Positions 25,853-34,664 of a DNA stretch of 64,000 bases are shown one piece after another (position 1 is the first letter of the stretch; each line of letters opens with the position of its first letter). Both the position numbers and the translations under genes were made by a program. A model generated the notes under the pieces. The model saw nothing but the letters and a program-made list of their open reading frames with translations, ran no database searches and was not told where the DNA came from. Location: assembly GCA_020638155.1 (NCBI GenBank), contig JACKJB010000001.1, positions 310,001 through 374,000 on the forward strand, in the 5' to 3' direction. Source of the stretch: Rhodospirillales bacterium. GTDB taxonomy: Bacteria; Pseudomonadota; Alphaproteobacteria; Micavibrionales; Micavibrionaceae.

Positions 25853-26905
25853 ATGTCTGAGATTGATACGAAGTTTTCTTACCAAGCCTCTTTAAACGAG
25901 GACTTTGTTGAGGCTATGGTTCGGCTTAACCGTGACACAGACCCTAACTATATTGAGGACCGCTATGATGATTATCTTGAGGGCCTTGTTAACGGAGATA
26001 TATCTGTCGTTTATACTTATGGGGACCCGGAAGAGGCAGAGCGTACAAAAAGAGCGGAATTAACCAGACAAAAGAATAAAGAAGATCAGAAGCTTAGAAA
26101 TCGCTTTAATCGGGAAAAACGAGCGGCTGAACGACAGGCCGCAGATAGAAAGCTCACTGCCTTTATAGACAGACTTGAAGATAGCCCAAACCTTGAAAAC
26201 AAGAACGTTCGTTGGGTTGAGAAAGAAGTAGATGGCTTTCTCCTGGAAACATTTAAAGCGTCGCAATGGAGCAAGCTATTGATAGCGCTTGTTAAAAAGC
26301 AGGCGGCAGCATCTACAGTGAAAAAGGTTTTTGAGTGTAATTTCCGTTATGGGCCAAATTCGGAAGGCCAACACAGGGCTCTTAATAAACAGTTGCATAT
26401 TGCTGTGCTGCGTGAAGCCGCTAAAAACGATGATGATGTTTTAATCAATGTTTTAAAAGAGGATGCTGGTCTGAATATTTTGCAGTGGCGGTTTATTGAG
26501 TCTATGCGAGGAAACGACTATTTAGCGTTATCCCTGCCGGAAATGCGCAGAGTTGCAGATCAGACTACGGATTCACAGCAAACTGTTTTGATTCGCGACA
26601 GTATGGTAGCGGCGACCATGCAAAAAGATGTGGCATCGTTTAGGAAGGCCATGGGGGAGATAGAAGATATGTGCGCGCTGCTTAGAGGTGTTGAGGGTAA
26701 GCCGCAGGTTAAAATTGAAATAGGGTGGGCGATACGTCGTGGTTATCGTGGCGGTGGTCAGCATCCGGTCAATATTGCCGCCCAGCACGATGATTACGAT
26801 ACAGCAAAAGAAATGATCCGGATTTTAAAAGATGAATACGGTTTACAGATTCCTTTTGAAGCGCAAAGGGATATGACGCTTAAGGCTGAAAACTTTGCGC
26901 TTTAA
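25853..26905 (+). CDS. Hypothetical AT-rich protein (350 aa)
   Basis: AAAGGAAAAAAG before the ATG. No signal or membrane segment. Residues 60-105 are a highly charged helix (KRAELTRQKNKEDQKLRN, REKRAAERQAADRK) likely to form a coiled coil. The C-terminal 60 residues (HPVNIAAQHDDYDTAKEMIR) are loosely ankyrin- or TPR-like. Composition is AT-richer than purB and radC around it, suggesting acquisition. Not recognised. Confidence 0.6.
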   Translation: MSEIDTKFSYQASLNEDFVEAMVRLNRDTDPNYIEDRYDDYLEGLVNGDISVVYTYGDPEEAERTKRAELTRQKNKEDQKLRNRFNREKRAAERQAADRKLTAFIDRLEDSPNLENKNVRWVEKEVDGFLLETFKASQWSKLLIALVKKQAAASTVKKVFECNFRYGPNSEGQHRALNKQLHIAVLREAAKNDDDVLINVLKEDAGLNILQWRFIESMRGNDYLALSLPEMRRVADQTTDSQQTVLIRDSMVAATMQKDVASFRKAMGEIEDMCALLRGVEGKPQVKIEIGWAIRRGYRGGGQHPVNIAAQHDDYDTAKEMIRILKDEYGLQIPFEAQRDMTLKAENFAL

Positions 26906-27603
26906 AGCAACCCCATTGTCTTAAAACTGCTGGTGCCGTTTTTTGAGACGATGATGTGGTCGTGGGTAACGATGCTGAACGGTTGCCCGGCGGCGGCTAT
27001 GGCGCGTGTCATATCGATATCGGCCTGGGACGGGGTTGGGTCGCCGCTGGGGTGGTTGTGGCACAGGATGATCGCGGTGGCGCCAAGTTCAAGCGCACGT
27101 TTCATGATTTCACGTGGGTAGGCCGGGGTGTGGTCCACGGTGCCGGTCTGCTGGATCTCATCGGCGATCAGTTCGTTCTTTTTATTCAGGAACAGGATGC
27201 GGAAGCTCTCCCGCGTTTCATGGGCCATGGTCGCCGCGCAGTAATCCAGCAGGCGCGACCAGCTATTCAGGATCGGCTTGCCGATGACTTCCTGTTTTAA
27301 CATGCGGTGGGCGGTGGCCTGGATTGCCTTGAGCGCGGTGATGGTGGTGTCCGACAGGCCGCTGAATTTCTTAAGCTCCCCGACCGGGGCGTTCATGACG
27401 CCGGGCAGGTTGCCAAAACGGGTCAGCAAATCTTTGGCCAGCGGCTTCACATCGCGGCGCGGGATCGCCATGAACAGGATCAGTTCGAGTAATTCGTAAT
27501 CGGCCAGCGAGTCCGGCCCGCCGTTGATAAAACGCTCCCGCAGCCGGTCACGGTGACCGTGATAGTGGGGTTTGGATGCGTCTTTTTTAACGGCTTGTGT
27601 CAT
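26902..27603 (-). CDS. radC: RadC family JAMM-domain protein
   Basis: 233 aa. HhH-like N-terminal region (ELLELILFMAIPRRD, GLSDTTITALKAIQA), then a JAMM/MPN+ domain with Glu in YPREIMKRALE and zinc ligands in LCHNHPSGDPTPSQADI. The historic DNA-repair role is doubtful; the domain predicts a metallopeptidase or nuclease-like activity. It starts 3 bases after the map stop and is presumably co-transcribed with map. Its stop shares bases TTAA with the opposite gene's stop. Confidence 0.94.
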   Translation of the reverse strand: MTQAVKKDASKPHYHGHRDRLRERFINGGPDSLADYELLELILFMAIPRRDVKPLAKDLLTRFGNLPGVMNAPVGELKKFSGLSDTTITALKAIQATAHRMLKQEVIGKPILNSWSRLLDYCAATMAHETRESFRILFLNKKNELIADEIQQTGTVDHTPAYPREIMKRALELGATAIILCHNHPSGDPTPSQADIDMTRAIAAAGQPFSIVTHDHIIVSKNGTSSFKTMGLL

Positions 27604-27606
27604 GGC

Positions 27607-28422
27607 TCAGCTGTATGGTGGTTTTGTCCAGCCTTTGGGCGACAGGGTAAATATCTCAAACCCGTCTTCTGTGACAGCCAGGGAATGTTCGAACTGGGCC
27701 GATAAACCGCGGTCGCGGGTGACGGCGGTCCAGCCATCGCTTAAGACTTTGGTTTCCCAGGTGCCGGTGTTAATCATCGGTTCGATGGTGAAGAACATGC
27801 CGGGCTCTAAACGGATGCCGCGGCCCGGTTCGCCGTAATGGACGACAGACGGGGCGGTGTGGAAGACCTGGCCGAGGCCGTGGCCGCAGAAATCACGGAC
27901 GACGGAAAAACCAGCGCTTTCGGCAACGGTCTGGATGGCGTGGCCGATATCGCCCAGCGTTGCGCCGGGGCGGACGGCTTCAATGCCAGCCATCATGGAA
28001 TCGTAGGTGACGTCGACAAGCCTTTGGGCTTTGACCGGGATTTTATCGCCGACCATGAACATGCGGCTGGTATCGCCGTACCAGCTATCCAGGATCACGG
28101 TGATGTCGATATTCACGATATCGCCCCGACTCAGCTTTTTGGGGCCGGGGATGCCGTGGCAGACGACATGGTTGATCGAGGTGCAGATCGATTTCGGGAA
28201 CCCCTTGTAATTCAGCGGTGCCGGGATGGCGTCATGCTCGAGGATGTAATTATGGCACAGCGTATCCAGCTCTTCGGTCGTCACGCCGGGGACGACATGC
28301 GGGGTGATGAAATCCAGAACCTGTGCAGCCAGCTGTCCGGCCTTGCGCATACCGGCGAAGCCTTCGGCGCCGTGGATCTGGATACCGTCGGGGGAATATT
28401 TGGGCTGTGCATTTCCTGTCAT
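27607..28422 (-). CDS. map: Methionine aminopeptidase, type I
   Basis: 271 aa. It removes initiator Met from nascent proteins. Dinuclear metal ligands: Asp in VNIDITV, Asp in YGDTSRMF, His in CGHGLGQVFH, Glu in FTIEPM and Glu in AQFEHSLAV. SICTSINHVVCHGIP is the substrate-pocket motif. A 15-residue N-terminal extension precedes the fold. Upstream of radC; divergent from the CinA-type gene. Confidence 0.96.
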   Translation of the reverse strand: MTGNAQPKYSPDGIQIHGAEGFAGMRKAGQLAAQVLDFITPHVVPGVTTEELDTLCHNYILEHDAIPAPLNYKGFPKSICTSINHVVCHGIPGPKKLSRGDIVNIDITVILDSWYGDTSRMFMVGDKIPVKAQRLVDVTYDSMMAGIEAVRPGATLGDIGHAIQTVAESAGFSVVRDFCGHGLGQVFHTAPSVVHYGEPGRGIRLEPGMFFTIEPMINTGTWETKVLSDGWTAVTRDRGLSAQFEHSLAVTEDGFEIFTLSPKGWTKPPYS

Positions 28423-28528
28423 AGTTATTCTTGCCTATGCGTCTTTAAAGGATTACTTATATTCTGCACCAATGACTTAGCGGTCATGGGCTTCAAAATC
28501 AACCTATTATAGGGATAATTTAGAGGTT

Positions 28529-29308
28529 ATGGCAAAATCTGACGATCCGGATGTGTTTTCAGCCGCCCTGGTGATTATCGGGAACGAGATCCTTGCGGGC
28601 CGGACCCAGGACACCAATACGCCATGGATTGCCGAGCGTTTGACGGCGCACGGCATTTTATTGAACGAAGTGCGGATTATCCCGGATGAAGAGCCGGAGA
28701 TTATTCACGCGGTCCGCTCGCTTTACCCGAAATATGATTACGTGTTTACAACCGGCGGGATCGGCCCGACGCATGATGATATTACGGCCGACTGCGTGGC
28801 CAAGGCTTTTGATGCTCAATTGGTTCGTAATGAAGAAGCGTTCCGGATGCTGGAAGAGCATTATGGGCTCGAAGAGTTGACGCCGCCGCGGGCCAAGATG
28901 TGTATGATCCCGGCGGGAGCGTCGTTAATCCCTAATCCTGTGACGGCGGCACCGGGTTTTATCATGGAAAACGTGCATGTGATGGCCGGGGTGCCGCGCA
29001 TTATGCAGGCGATGCTGGATCATGTGTTGGGGATGATTAAGGCGGGTAAGCCGATTTTGTCGAACACGGTGGCGTGCTCGTTGCCGGAAAGTGCCGTGGC
29101 TGAAGATGTGACGGCGCTGCAGGAAACTTACGCGGAAATCCAGATCGGCAGTTACCCGCATTACCGTGGCGGGGTTCTGGGGCTTAGTCTTGTTTTGCGC
29201 GGGACGGATAAGGACCGGCTCGAAGCGGCGACGGCAGAGTTGCTGGAGATTATCCGCAAGCATGGTGATGAACCGCGGGCCCTGAGTATCCGTACGGTTG
29301 ATTCCTAA
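28529..29308 (+). CDS. MoaB/Mog-like molybdopterin-binding protein (COG1058, CinA N-terminal type)
   Basis: 259 aa. Motifs: VIIGNEILAGRTQDTN at the start and FTTGGIGPTHDDIT near residue 75, diagnostic of the CinA N-terminal (MoCF) domain, whose family includes pyrophosphatases of nicotinamide dinucleotides. The C-terminal NMN deamidase domain is absent, as is usual for stand-alone alphaproteobacterial versions. The stop overlaps the convergent nucleoside hydrolase stop. Confidence 0.9.
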   Translation: MAKSDDPDVFSAALVIIGNEILAGRTQDTNTPWIAERLTAHGILLNEVRIIPDEEPEIIHAVRSLYPKYDYVFTTGGIGPTHDDITADCVAKAFDAQLVRNEEAFRMLEEHYGLEELTPPRAKMCMIPAGASLIPNPVTAAPGFIMENVHVMAGVPRIMQAMLDHVLGMIKAGKPILSNTVACSLPESAVAEDVTALQETYAEIQIGSYPHYRGGVLGLSLVLRGTDKDRLEAATAELLEIIRKHGDEPRALSIRTVDS

Positions 29309-30255
29309 GTTTCTTTACCCAAGCCCAGTGTTGCCAGCATGTCTTCTAAAAATTGATGCTGGAGTGCTTCGTCCGGTTTGAAGATTGAGGCCGGTGAGCC
29401 GGAGTCTGTTTCTTCCAGCTGGCCAAAGTCGGGGGAGAATTCATCCGCATTGATGCTCAGTGTCGTTTCAACAAAGCTTTCCGGGGACAGGCAGGCCATA
29501 ATGACCGCCGGGTCATGGAAGCGGAACACAGGTTCCGGGGCGAAATTGCGGCAGTGGGCAATCATCAGGTTTTTCGAGACTTCCCCGATTTCCGTTTGCG
29601 GGCTTAGGGCTTCAATATCTTCCAGATTAATGGCAATAGGCCATGTGGCGTTCATCGGGACAAAACGGATTTTTATGCCGTGATCGAAGATGGTCTGGAT
29701 CGCAAACGGATCGCAGGCGAGATTGAAGTCTGCACCGGGCATGTCCTGCCACAGCGGATCGAATTTCCCGCCCATCATTGTGACGGTATTAATCTGTTTG
29801 GCTAAAGGGGCGCCGTGGTTGGTCAGCATGGACGCAAGGTTGCTGGCCGGGCCGGTGATGACGTAATCCAGCGGCTGGGGCGCTTCCATGATGCGCATTT
29901 CCAGGTTTTTCAGCGGGATCGATTTGAGTGACTCCCCGGCGGGCGGCAACTCTACATTGGCGAGGCCGTTGCCGGATTCGCGTTGGCGCGGCAGGGTGAT
30001 TTCCTGATAGGCGCTATGATAGGACTGCGGGCTTTCCATACCGGTATAAAGGCGCGGGGCGTCTGCCGGGACATCACCGGTGTAGAACAGCCGCAGGACC
30101 CGGCGGTTATTTTCAACGACGTTTTCCAGGGTCGTATTGCCGTAGGATGACACGACGGTGGTAAGCGGCAGTTTCTTTTGAAGGGATATCCATATGGCTA
30201 ATGCATCGTCACGTCCGGTATCACAGTCAATGACAAGCGGGTTTACAGTCGTCAT
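29305..30255 (-). CDS. Nucleoside hydrolase (IUNH family)
   Basis: 316 aa. N-terminal calcium-binding DCDTGRDDA (residues 10-18) and the later active-site His in FRFHDPAV. The ribose-contact motif reads GADFNLACDP, with Asp where many members have Glu (AEFN), a conservative change. It cleaves nucleosides to base and ribose. Adjacent genes give no pathway; the base preference is unknown. Confidence 0.88.
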   Translation of the reverse strand: MTTVNPLVIDCDTGRDDALAIWISLQKKLPLTTVVSSYGNTTLENVVENNRRVLRLFYTGDVPADAPRLYTGMESPQSYHSAYQEITLPRQRESGNGLANVELPPAGESLKSIPLKNLEMRIMEAPQPLDYVITGPASNLASMLTNHGAPLAKQINTVTMMGGKFDPLWQDMPGADFNLACDPFAIQTIFDHGIKIRFVPMNATWPIAINLEDIEALSPQTEIGEVSKNLMIAHCRNFAPEPVFRFHDPAVIMACLSPESFVETTLSINADEFSPDFGQLEETDSGSPASIFKPDEALQHQFLEDMLATLGLGKET

Positions 30256-30286
30256 TACGGGCGGCTCCTTTGATTAAGGATATGGT

Positions 30287-31501
30287 TTAACGGTTCGGGC
30301 CGTTCTTTGCCGCAATCGGGATGACGGATGCCGGTGCGTTATCATTGCCCGGTTTGCGGCTCAGTTTCCGGCGTAGTTCTTCCATGACATCCGCCATGGG
30401 AGTTTGTTGTGTGGCACCATAAATATGTTCAATGGCATCAGCACCCTTAAACCATGCAACAGGAAGTTTGAGTTGGAAAGCACTTTCTAGCGTCTGACAG
30501 AACTCGATATTCGCGTCAATGACGGCAGCATTGAATTTGTCGACTTTTTTAGGATTTATTTTGAAACGCTCAATTACATCCGCGAATATGCCAGGCAGGC
30601 GTGTGACCTTGTTATTGACTTCAACGACGAATCCATCGAGCAGCAAGTCGCGCGGTGTGCAAACATCGACTAGATTTTGTTCGTAATCAATAACGATCGC
30701 CAGCGGGATCGTTTTACCGTCATACTGGATCGCGGCGCGCTCTTCCTCGGATGCGCAGCAGAAGCAGGTTGAGATCCCGGCCAGATCGGCATAATCGAAG
30801 AAATCTTCCTGGTCCAGCATATCGATAACCCAGTTCAGCATCCGGGCGTGACGCACATTATCTTCGAGTAATACGACGGAAATTTTACCGCCATGTTTTT
30901 CGGACAGCTCTTTGAGCTGCGCCTTGGCGTTTTTAATTTGTTCGCTGAGCGGGAGCATGCCGGGGCGGCCTGTATAACCGAAATGTTCCTTGCCTTCGTG
31001 ATCGAACAGGCGGGAAAAGCCAATATCGGCCCAGGGCTCGCACTGTTTCTGGATCATATCGTCCAGAGAAATAAACATGGTCGGTTTGCCGGCGTCGTGA
31101 TCCGGCCGCGCCGCCAGCATGGTTTCGGCCATTTCGATGGCGCGCGTTGTCAGGGTCGCCGCGTTATAAAAATGAACGTGCAGGGATTTGTCTTCGGGTT
31201 CTTTTAAATGATACTTGCCGTAGTCAAGGCACTCAGCCTTGGCGGTCAGGACCGACTGGCCCCATAGCTCGTATGCGCCGTGGGTGATCTTTGTGATGTA
31301 GTTGTCCAGATTTTCTTTGCCGTGCAGCGGATGTTCAGGATCTGACTGGATATGGGCAACGATATTCCTGCGCAATTTAGCGGTGGCAAACGCAGCATCC
31401 GTGCGGATAACAAAAGTCAGACCACGCTCCGGGACCGGGGAACGGTCATTGGCGCATTCGTTAAAAACAAACGACGGTGTTCTAGGGACCTTCTTAGTCA
31501 T
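30287..31501 (-). CDS. Hypothetical protein (404 aa), last backbone gene before the island
   Basis: Soluble, no signal peptide. The middle contains GKISVVLLEDNVRHARMLNW, an alpha/beta strand-loop resembling response-regulator or phosphatase folds but without a full motif set, followed by a Cys-rich STCFCCAS. The tail (RKPGNDNAPASVIPIAAKNG) looks disordered. It is 31 bases upstream of the nucleoside hydrolase start and may share its transcript. Family not recognised. Confidence 0.65.
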   Translation of the reverse strand: MTKKVPRTPSFVFNECANDRSPVPERGLTFVIRTDAAFATAKLRRNIVAHIQSDPEHPLHGKENLDNYITKITHGAYELWGQSVLTAKAECLDYGKYHLKEPEDKSLHVHFYNAATLTTRAIEMAETMLAARPDHDAGKPTMFISLDDMIQKQCEPWADIGFSRLFDHEGKEHFGYTGRPGMLPLSEQIKNAKAQLKELSEKHGGKISVVLLEDNVRHARMLNWVIDMLDQEDFFDYADLAGISTCFCCASEEERAAIQYDGKTIPLAIVIDYEQNLVDVCTPRDLLLDGFVVEVNNKVTRLPGIFADVIERFKINPKKVDKFNAAVIDANIEFCQTLESAFQLKLPVAWFKGADAIEHIYGATQQTPMADVMEELRRKLSRKPGNDNAPASVIPIAAKNGPNR

Positions 31502-31637
31502 TCAAAACACTTTAGTTGACGAATAACAGTTTTGTAGACATTTCCACGTAAAGAGTCAATGTAAAGCCCTTAAGTGTATGATTTTACATCATAAATTTTT
31601 TGCCGTGTTTTTTTCAGGGGGATGAGAATCGGTGCGG

Positions 31638-31691
31638 TGGTGGCCCCTCCCGGACTTGAACCGGGACGTCCGAAGACTCACGATTTTAAGT
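31638..31691 (-). pseudogene. tRNA-Leu(UAA) 3' half, cut by island insertion
   Basis: Minus strand: the loop sequence ACTTAAAATC, anticodon 3' stem TCGTG, variable arm, T arm CCCGG TTCAAGT CCGGG, acceptor 3' strand AGGGGCC, discriminator A and encoded CCA. Joined to the 5' half at 55513-55553 it gives a perfect 85-nt cloverleaf (acceptor GGCCCCT/AGGGGCC, anticodon stem CACGA/TCGTG, loop CTTAAAA, anticodon UAA). Alone it cannot be a tRNA. The 5' side has been replaced by island DNA. Confidence 0.92.
31682..31691. repeat. attL core of the island
   Basis: GATTTTAAGT, identical to 55513-55522. It is the whole homology between the two ends and corresponds to the tRNA anticodon loop plus its closing bases. 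Confidence 0.85.
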
Positions 31692-31878
31692 ATATTGAGT
31701 CTAGTTATATCTATTTGATTTTGCTTATATATTTTTTGATTTATGCGCATATGTGTAAGAAAATGTGTAAGGATTTGTCCGTTTCAGGCCAGCAAAATTA
31801 AATTTCAGAAATTCACAGCATTCTCTCCAATTCTGGCTGCGTCCTTGCCGGTTTATAGGGAATCATATACGGATTTAC

Positions 31879-32024
31879 CTACGGAAACCTAAATTCCGTA
31901 GGGGATCATTTTAAAACCCGCCCCCGTCTCGGTTTACAAGAGTTCACCGTTTCCTGACCACAATCAAACATCATGGAGTTAGATTGTGGTCAGGAAAGCG
32001 GCGGGGGCTGGTTTTAAAATGATC
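31879..32024. repeat. Nested palindromes, candidate oriT or replication origin
   Basis: Three hairpins in 146 bases. An 8-bp hairpin CTACGGAA/TTCCGTAG (31879-31901); outer arms GATCATTTTAAAACC.. (31904-31926) and ..GGTTTTAAAATGATC (32002-32024), 22 of 23 matching; inner perfect 16-bp arms TTTCCTGACCACAATC (31950-31965) and its complement (31982-31997). It lies 140 bases before the replication-relaxation gene. The rest of 31692-32165 has no gene; 32070-32165 is a purine-rich run. Confidence 0.6.
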
Positions 32025-32165
32025 GTAAAGAAAGAAGACAGTGGTGAGGAATGATGTTTGATTTTTTGGAAGTGGGCGGTAGGAAGGAAGAAGTGAAGAA
32101 AGAGAACAGAGAGCAATATAGGGAAAAGTAAGAATAAGAGATAAAGAAAGGAAGAGAGAAGCAGG

Positions 32166-32774
32166 ATGATATTTCAGGACAGGGATAAAGAGATATTGCA
32201 ATGGGTGAACGGGTTCGGGTTTGCAAGTGTGGAGCAGATCGGAAAATGGATGAAAGCGGGCAAGTCGGTTGTTTATTCAAGGGTCAAGAAGCTGGTGGGT
32301 GGCGGTTATCTGGAACGGGAGCGGATATTGCACGGGCAGGCCCGAATACATAAAGTCACCAAGAAAGGTACAATTGCCAGCGGCGATGCGATATTGCCTA
32401 TGAAACAGATCAGGCTTGGCACGTTCCGGCATGATTTGATGCTGGTTGATCTGGGACTGCAACTGGAACAGGAAAGCGGCGGGCGGTTCGTCCCGGACCG
32501 GCGCATCCGGCATGACGAAGGGTTGAGCGGCGTGGGGCAGATCGGCCATATCCCGGACGGGTATTTATATATGGACGATCAAAAACCGGTTGCGGTCGAG
32601 CTGGAACTATCTGTAAAATCGAGGGCAAGGCTCAAAAGCATTATTGAAGACTATAGCGGCAATCTGGGGGTCCGCGAGGTCTGGTATTACACGGATCAGG
32701 ACGAGGTTGCACGGGCCATTCACAAGAGCATCGGTGATTATGATTTTATAAAGGTCAAAAAACTGGCCGCATAA
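32166..32774 (+). CDS. Replication-relaxation family protein
   Basis: 202 aa. N-terminal winged helix (RDKEILQWVNGFGFASVEQIGKWM, then VVYSRVKKLVGGGYLER) followed by a nuclease-like half (FRHDLMLVDLGLQLE, IPDGYLYMDDQKPVAVELEL, VWYYTDQDEVARAI). This fits the Replic_Relax family found beside TraD/TraG-like ATPases on mobile elements and thought to act in plasmid replication or relaxation. PD..VELEL resembles a PD-(D/E)XK core with the Lys missing. 24 bases ahead of the coupling-type ATPase. Confidence 0.75.
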   Translation: MIFQDRDKEILQWVNGFGFASVEQIGKWMKAGKSVVYSRVKKLVGGGYLERERILHGQARIHKVTKKGTIASGDAILPMKQIRLGTFRHDLMLVDLGLQLEQESGGRFVPDRRIRHDEGLSGVGQIGHIPDGYLYMDDQKPVAVELELSVKSRARLKSIIEDYSGNLGVREVWYYTDQDEVARAIHKSIGDYDFIKVKKLAA

Positions 32775-32798
32775 ATAATAAGAACAGGGAGAGCGACT

Positions 32799-34574
32799 AT
32801 GGCACAGGCAGCACAAAGCAAAGACAATGAAATGGCGCAGCTTTTTATAGCGAGCCTGCTGTTCTTATGGGTGATAATATCCATGGGGCCGCTGGCCTTG
32901 CTGGCCGCGCTGCTGTCTACAGCCATATTATTAATGATCGGCGCGAATGCCGCCATAGCCGCCAGCGCCGCTATCGTGGCCGCGCTTTGCGGCATGGCTG
33001 TTCATCATGACCTGCTGGCATGGGTGTCTGTGCCGGTCTCGGAAAGCTGGCGGTTTTACGGCGCGGCCTTTCCCGGCGGGCTGCCTTCCCTGCTGCTGGA
33101 AGCAGGGAGTTTTGAGCGGGGGATGGAAGTGATCGGCAAGAGCGTTCTTTACTGGTTTAAAACGCCGATGATCTGGGCGCAGAATGCGCCGCTCGGGATA
33201 TTTGCCGGGTCTGCCGGTTATGCCGCGTTTGAAGCATGGCGCGGCGGGCCGCTTGGCCTGCTCAAACGCCGGAGATATAAAAACATCACCCATAAAAGCG
33301 TTGGCGCTTTGCAGGCTGCCCTTGGCAACGGCAAGGACGCCGACACTAAAGACGGGACTGTTATAGGAACGGACAGCTACGCCAGAGCTGTCACCTTATC
33401 CGATAAAATGGCGAACCAGCACACGCTGGTTCTTGGCACCACCGGGGCGGGGAAGACCGTCACGGTGTGCAACATCGTAGAAAGCGCTGTTAACCGGCAG
33501 TTGCCGGTTATCTATATTGACGGCAAGGGCGATTACGCGCTTGCAAAACGCATAGAAACCTATGCGCAATCTCATGGGCGCAAGGCCCATATATTTTCTA
33601 TGAAGGATGGAAGTATTGCTTATAACCCGCTGGCTGTTGGCGGGTTCACGTCCAAAAAAGACCGCATTATCGAATTGCGGGAATGGACGGAAGAACACTA
33701 TAAAAAGCTGGCCGAAGGCTATCTGCAAACCGTCTTCAAGATCATGGAGCAATGCGGCATTGCCTGTAACCTTGTGAGCCTTTCGCAGCATCTTGATTTT
33801 AAGCGGCTCAAAGCCCTGATAAGGGAACATGAGGCGCACTTGCCGGACGCGCAGGCGCTTATGGATGAACTGCTCGGTCAGCAGGAAGCCTCGGAACATA
33901 TTTCCAGCGTTATCGCCGAGATCAGGAACTTCACCGCATCGGAGATCGGTGCCTTGTTCAAAATTGAAGAAGGCAAGGAAACACTGACCTTGCAGGATAT
34001 ATTAGAAAAAGGTGAAATTGCTTACTTCTGCCTGCCCGCGCTGGAGTTCCCTTCGATGGCGCAAACATTGGGGCGGCTGATTATCAATGACCTTAAAGCG
34101 ACGATGGCCCAGCAACTGACCACCGGTGGCCCCAAGAAACTTTACGCGATTTTTGATGAGTTTTCGGTGTTTGCCGGTGAGCAGGTCTTGAATGTCATCA
34201 ATATGGGTCGCAGTGCCGGTATTCATGCGGTGCTGTCAACCCAGAGCCTTTCTGACATTGCATCCGGCAGAAAAGAAAACGCCGATCATTTTATAAATCA
34301 GGTCGTCGGCAACTGTAATAACTTCATCCTGCACCGTCAGAACAGCGCCGATGATGCCGAAAAACTGGCCTCGATCATCGGCACCACCAACCAGCTTGAA
34401 TATACCGCCCAGGTCAGCCAGGCCGGGCCAACCCACATGGGAACGGTCAGGCGTACAAGAGGCTTTATTGCACACCCTGATGAGATCAAGGCGCTGCAAA
34501 CCGGCGAAGCGTTTTTCTTCACCAAGGAAAGAAACAGGATTAGCAAGATGAAGGCGCGGATGAGCAGGATATGA
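32799..34574 (+). CDS. TraD/TraG-like DNA-transfer ATPase (coupling protein)
   Basis: 591 aa. Two or three N-terminal membrane segments (residues 12-70 and near 130), then the motor domain: Walker A LGTTGAGKTVT, IDGKGDYALA after it, Walker B KLYAIFDEFS, and the STQSLSDI and FFFTKERNRISKMK end. Coupling proteins bring relaxase-DNA to a type IV secretion channel; no channel genes are on this element, so it would use another element's. GGGAGAG before the ATG. Confidence 0.85.
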   Translation: MAQAAQSKDNEMAQLFIASLLFLWVIISMGPLALLAALLSTAILLMIGANAAIAASAAIVAALCGMAVHHDLLAWVSVPVSESWRFYGAAFPGGLPSLLLEAGSFERGMEVIGKSVLYWFKTPMIWAQNAPLGIFAGSAGYAAFEAWRGGPLGLLKRRRYKNITHKSVGALQAALGNGKDADTKDGTVIGTDSYARAVTLSDKMANQHTLVLGTTGAGKTVTVCNIVESAVNRQLPVIYIDGKGDYALAKRIETYAQSHGRKAHIFSMKDGSIAYNPLAVGGFTSKKDRIIELREWTEEHYKKLAEGYLQTVFKIMEQCGIACNLVSLSQHLDFKRLKALIREHEAHLPDAQALMDELLGQQEASEHISSVIAEIRNFTASEIGALFKIEEGKETLTLQDILEKGEIAYFCLPALEFPSMAQTLGRLIINDLKATMAQQLTTGGPKKLYAIFDEFSVFAGEQVLNVINMGRSAGIHAVLSTQSLSDIASGRKENADHFINQVVGNCNNFILHRQNSADDAEKLASIIGTTNQLEYTAQVSQAGPTHMGTVRRTRGFIAHPDEIKALQTGEAFFFTKERNRISKMKARMSRI

Positions 34575-34596
34575 TGCTTTATATACCGGCCTTTAC

Positions 34597-34644
34597 TTGA
34601 CAAATTAACGGGTTCCATGATTAAATGTCCTTAGTCCTAGGACA
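34597..34644 (+). promoter_or_regulatory. Promoter with overlapping operator palindrome
   Basis: TTGACA (34597-34602), 18-base spacer, TTAAAT (34621-34626), followed directly by the inverted repeat TGTCCT TAGTCCT AGGACA (34626-34644). Placement just downstream of the -10 suggests autorepression by the HTH protein encoded next. Confidence 0.6.
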
Positions 34645-34664
34645 GAGGACGCTATGGAGGCCGG

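Noticed and set aside
31638..31691. A decayed tRNA fragment left by an old, unrelated insertion
   Set aside because: The matching 5' half lies 23.8 kb away with a shared 10-bp core and perfect stem complementarity, and an integrase lies next to it, so it is one split gene.
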